In this document: positions 62,667 to 64,000 of the stretch, in pieces
How the letters are laid out: the number at the start of each line of letters is the position of its first letter
Position numbering within the stretch: position 1 is the first letter of the stretch
Source: Clostridium_AW sp040797845
GTDB lineage: Bacteria > Bacillota > Clostridia > Clostridiales > Clostridiaceae
Assembly: GCA_040797845.1 (NCBI GenBank)
Contig: JBFNFA010000002.1
Coordinates: forward strand, 186,001 to 250,000
Direction of reading: 5' to 3'
DNA length: 64,000 nucleotides
Translations under genes and position numbers: made by a program
Notes under the pieces: generated by a model
Told to the model about the DNA's origin: nothing
Databases searched by the model: none
The model's input: only the letters and a program-made list of their open reading frames with translations

Positions 62667-62681
62667 GCAAATACCGTGCCA
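62667..62681 (-). promoter_or_regulatory. Sigma-54 promoter of the amino-sugar PTS operon
   Basis: On the minus strand TTTGGCACGGTATTTGC contains a perfect -24 TGGCAC (62676-62681), 5-bp gap and -12 TTGC (62667-62670). It lies 30 bases before the HPr gene. The LevR-type activator gene immediately upstream fits as its regulator. Confidence 0.9.
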
Positions 62682-62835
62682 AAGCTTTTATTTATATATA
62701 ACTTCTTTAAATTTTCTTATTTCTCAATAATAAATAGCTTCTCTAAAGGGCTTAAAGCATGAATATTCTGACTTCGGCTACGAATTAGAATTAACTAAAT
62801 ATCAATTTTATTTAAAAGATTAAAATATATTTATG

Positions 62836-62877
62836 TATAAAAATAGTGTGTAATTTGACATACACACTATTTTTATA
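62836..62877 (-). terminator. Terminator of the LevR-type regulator gene
   Basis: A perfect 17-bp-arm inverted repeat around AATAGTGTGTA/TACACACTATT with an 8-base loop. The A/T-rich outer arms provide a T-run on either strand, so it can work in both directions. It lies after the regulator stop codon. Confidence 0.8.
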
Positions 62878-62902
62878 TGTTACACAGATTACACTGAAAG
62901 CA

Positions 62903-64000
62903 CTAATCTGATTCATTATACATAAACATGCGGCAAATATAAGCCAATTCATTGTTTCCGATTTTTACATCATATTGTTCTTCAATATTTCTTAAGCTTT
63001 GTTTTATTTGCACAATTTCTCTGCTGTATTCATTCATAAATTCTTCCAAACCTTTATATGTCAATTCTCCACCGCCGTTTTTAAGTTTATCTATTAAAAA
63101 GCACATGTGAATTATTATTCCTATTTCTACTTCATCACTAATGTCTCTTTTTAATTGGACTTTTATATCTTCAATTGCTTGTTTTATATCTTCAACAATT
63201 TTCTCAGAACCTTCAAAGTTTAAATGTTCTTCAAGTGATGAACTGATTTTAGTATAGTTATTATTAGTTTCAATTATCTCCTTTAGGGTATTTATTCCAC
63301 TATCTATTAATAAATCTTTAGCAGATATAAATTTTATATCATCTATATGAATTTTTACTGTTGCAACTATAGCTAAAACATTATAATTTTCTCTGTAATA
63401 ATCTATTGAACTTAAAAACTCTCTTCTATTTATAATATTCATTGGAATTATCTCTATATTTTCAAGATTTGATAACTTTTCATAAATAACTCTTTTTAAT
63501 CTCTCTGCTGCTCCATCGCCAGTGAAACAAGCAGTTATTATAATGTTTTTCTTTTTTATATTGGTTTTTCTAACTACTCTTCTTGTAGAATAATTGTTTT
63601 CTCTACAACTTTCATATATCTCAATTAGATCTCTACCTAAAACCGCTTTTCTTAAGGCTTCAATTACTATAGGTGTACTTACTCCATCTACGGTTTTAAC
63701 AACTACTCCTGTTTCTTCATATATCATATCTCCAAAGTTTACTAAGGATCCCATATCTACTAAAAGCAACACACCCTTGCCTTTATTTATCTCATTAACT
63801 TTTTCTTTTGCTCGCTTATACGCCTCTTCTACATTCATATTTAAAGGCATGTCTAAGGCAGCTCCGTAATTTACCCCGATTAATTCATTAGCTACTTGAA
63901 GCATACTGCTAGCTGTGCTATTTCCATGAAAAATCACAAGTACTCCAACTTTATCCTTATCTTCACTTTCTAATTCAAAAGAACTTGCTGCTAAAAACAT
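62903..64000 (-). CDS. LevR/ManR-type sigma-54 activator, C-terminal part (cut by window edge)
   Basis: 365 residues, open at the window edge; the ATG at 63998-64000 is probably internal. A mannose-type IIA domain (VGVLVIFHGNSTASSMLQVA, with the phospho-His, and VLLLVDMGSLVNFGD) is followed by a PRD domain (HMCFLIDKLKNGGGELTYKG near the end). This is the C-terminal order of LevR-like activators, whose activity is set by PTS phosphorylation. The N-terminal helix-turn-helix and AAA+ domains should lie outside. It sits just upstream of the sigma-54 operon it probably activates. Confidence 0.85.
   Translation of the reverse strand: MFLAASSFELESEDKDKVGVLVIFHGNSTASSMLQVANELIGVNYGAALDMPLNMNVEEAYKRAKEKVNEINKGKGVLLLVDMGSLVNFGDMIYEETGVVVKTVDGVSTPIVIEALRKAVLGRDLIEIYESCRENNYSTRRVVRKTNIKKKNIIITACFTGDGAAERLKRVIYEKLSNLENIEIIPMNIINRREFLSSIDYYRENYNVLAIVATVKIHIDDIKFISAKDLLIDSGINTLKEIIETNNNYTKISSSLEEHLNFEGSEKIVEDIKQAIEDIKVQLKRDISDEVEIGIIIHMCFLIDKLKNGGGELTYKGLEEFMNEYSREIVQIKQSLRNIEEQYDVKIGNNELAYICRMFMYNESD

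Noticed and set aside
63998..64000. ATG at the window edge as the true start of the LevR-type gene
   Set aside because: The family has a DNA-binding and AAA+ region before the IIA-like domain, and no ribosome site can be seen; the gene most likely continues beyond the window.

Overview
The window is AT-rich DNA from a low-GC Gram-positive anaerobe of the Clostridium type. This rests on the strong GGAGG-type ribosome binding sites, the gene families (chromate half-transporters, D-threonine-aldolase-like PLP enzyme, 2,4-diaminopentanoate-dehydrogenase-like protein, sigma-54 activators, Cel-type PTS) and the AT-rich codon use. The species cannot be named from the sequence. Most genes are on the minus strand. 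There are no rRNA, tRNA or CRISPR features, and no intact transposase or phage gene.

Layout. 1-3.05 kb: start of a chemotaxis receptor, a pair of chromate half-transporters and a PepT-like peptidase. 3.3-7.0 kb: polyamine uptake operon potABCD. 7.3-10.8 kb: an ECF sigma factor interrupted by an in-frame stop, a membrane protein and an ABC-2 exporter. 11.1-16.3 kb: a zinc phospholipase-C-like protein, a D-threonine-aldolase-like enzyme and small membrane proteins, embedded in a nest of palindromic repeats that also holds a probable type I toxin-antitoxin locus (about 15.46-15.82 kb). 16.3-20.2 kb: a second polyamine operon (potA, potB, fused potCD) with an attenuator-like leader. 20.4-27.4 kb: a four-gene exopolysaccharide operon (triple polysaccharide-deacetylase lipoprotein, PilZ-GT2 synthase, deacetylase-like membrane protein, GH18-like hydrolase). 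27.8-32.3 kb: a surface flavin reductase divergent from a YesMN-type two-component system. 33-37.6 kb: purine salvage and catabolism (adenine deaminase, purine permease, M20 amidohydrolase). 37.7-41.4 kb: a DUF3887-like lipoprotein, a YhfC-like protein, a MerR regulator with its operator-promoter and target dehydrogenase, and a cold-shock protein. 41.4-52.9 kb: a sigma-54-controlled catabolic operon (PdxA2-like, TctCBA, two TIM-barrel isomerases, a racemase-like protein, split transketolase, then a 2-hydroxyacid dehydrogenase) with its activator. 53-64 kb: a second sigma-54 operon for an amino-sugar disaccharide, carrying its own HPr and enzyme I, a Cel-type PTS, GH4, a MupG-like protein, NagA, NagB and a kinase, with a LevR-type activator at the window edge.

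The most unusual material is non-coding: (i) twelve copies of two related palindromes (A and B types), often arranged A-spacer-B like a BIME; (ii) two copies of a third element of about 115 bp with inverted ends that follows A-type palindromes; (iii) the convergent toxin/antisense RNA locus; (iv) a leader terminator with competing pairings before the second pot operon; (v) a 5' remnant of a group IIC intron directly after the enzyme I terminator. The two sigma-54 promoters and the MerR operator with a 19-bp spacer can be read directly from the sequence and tie regulators to their operons.
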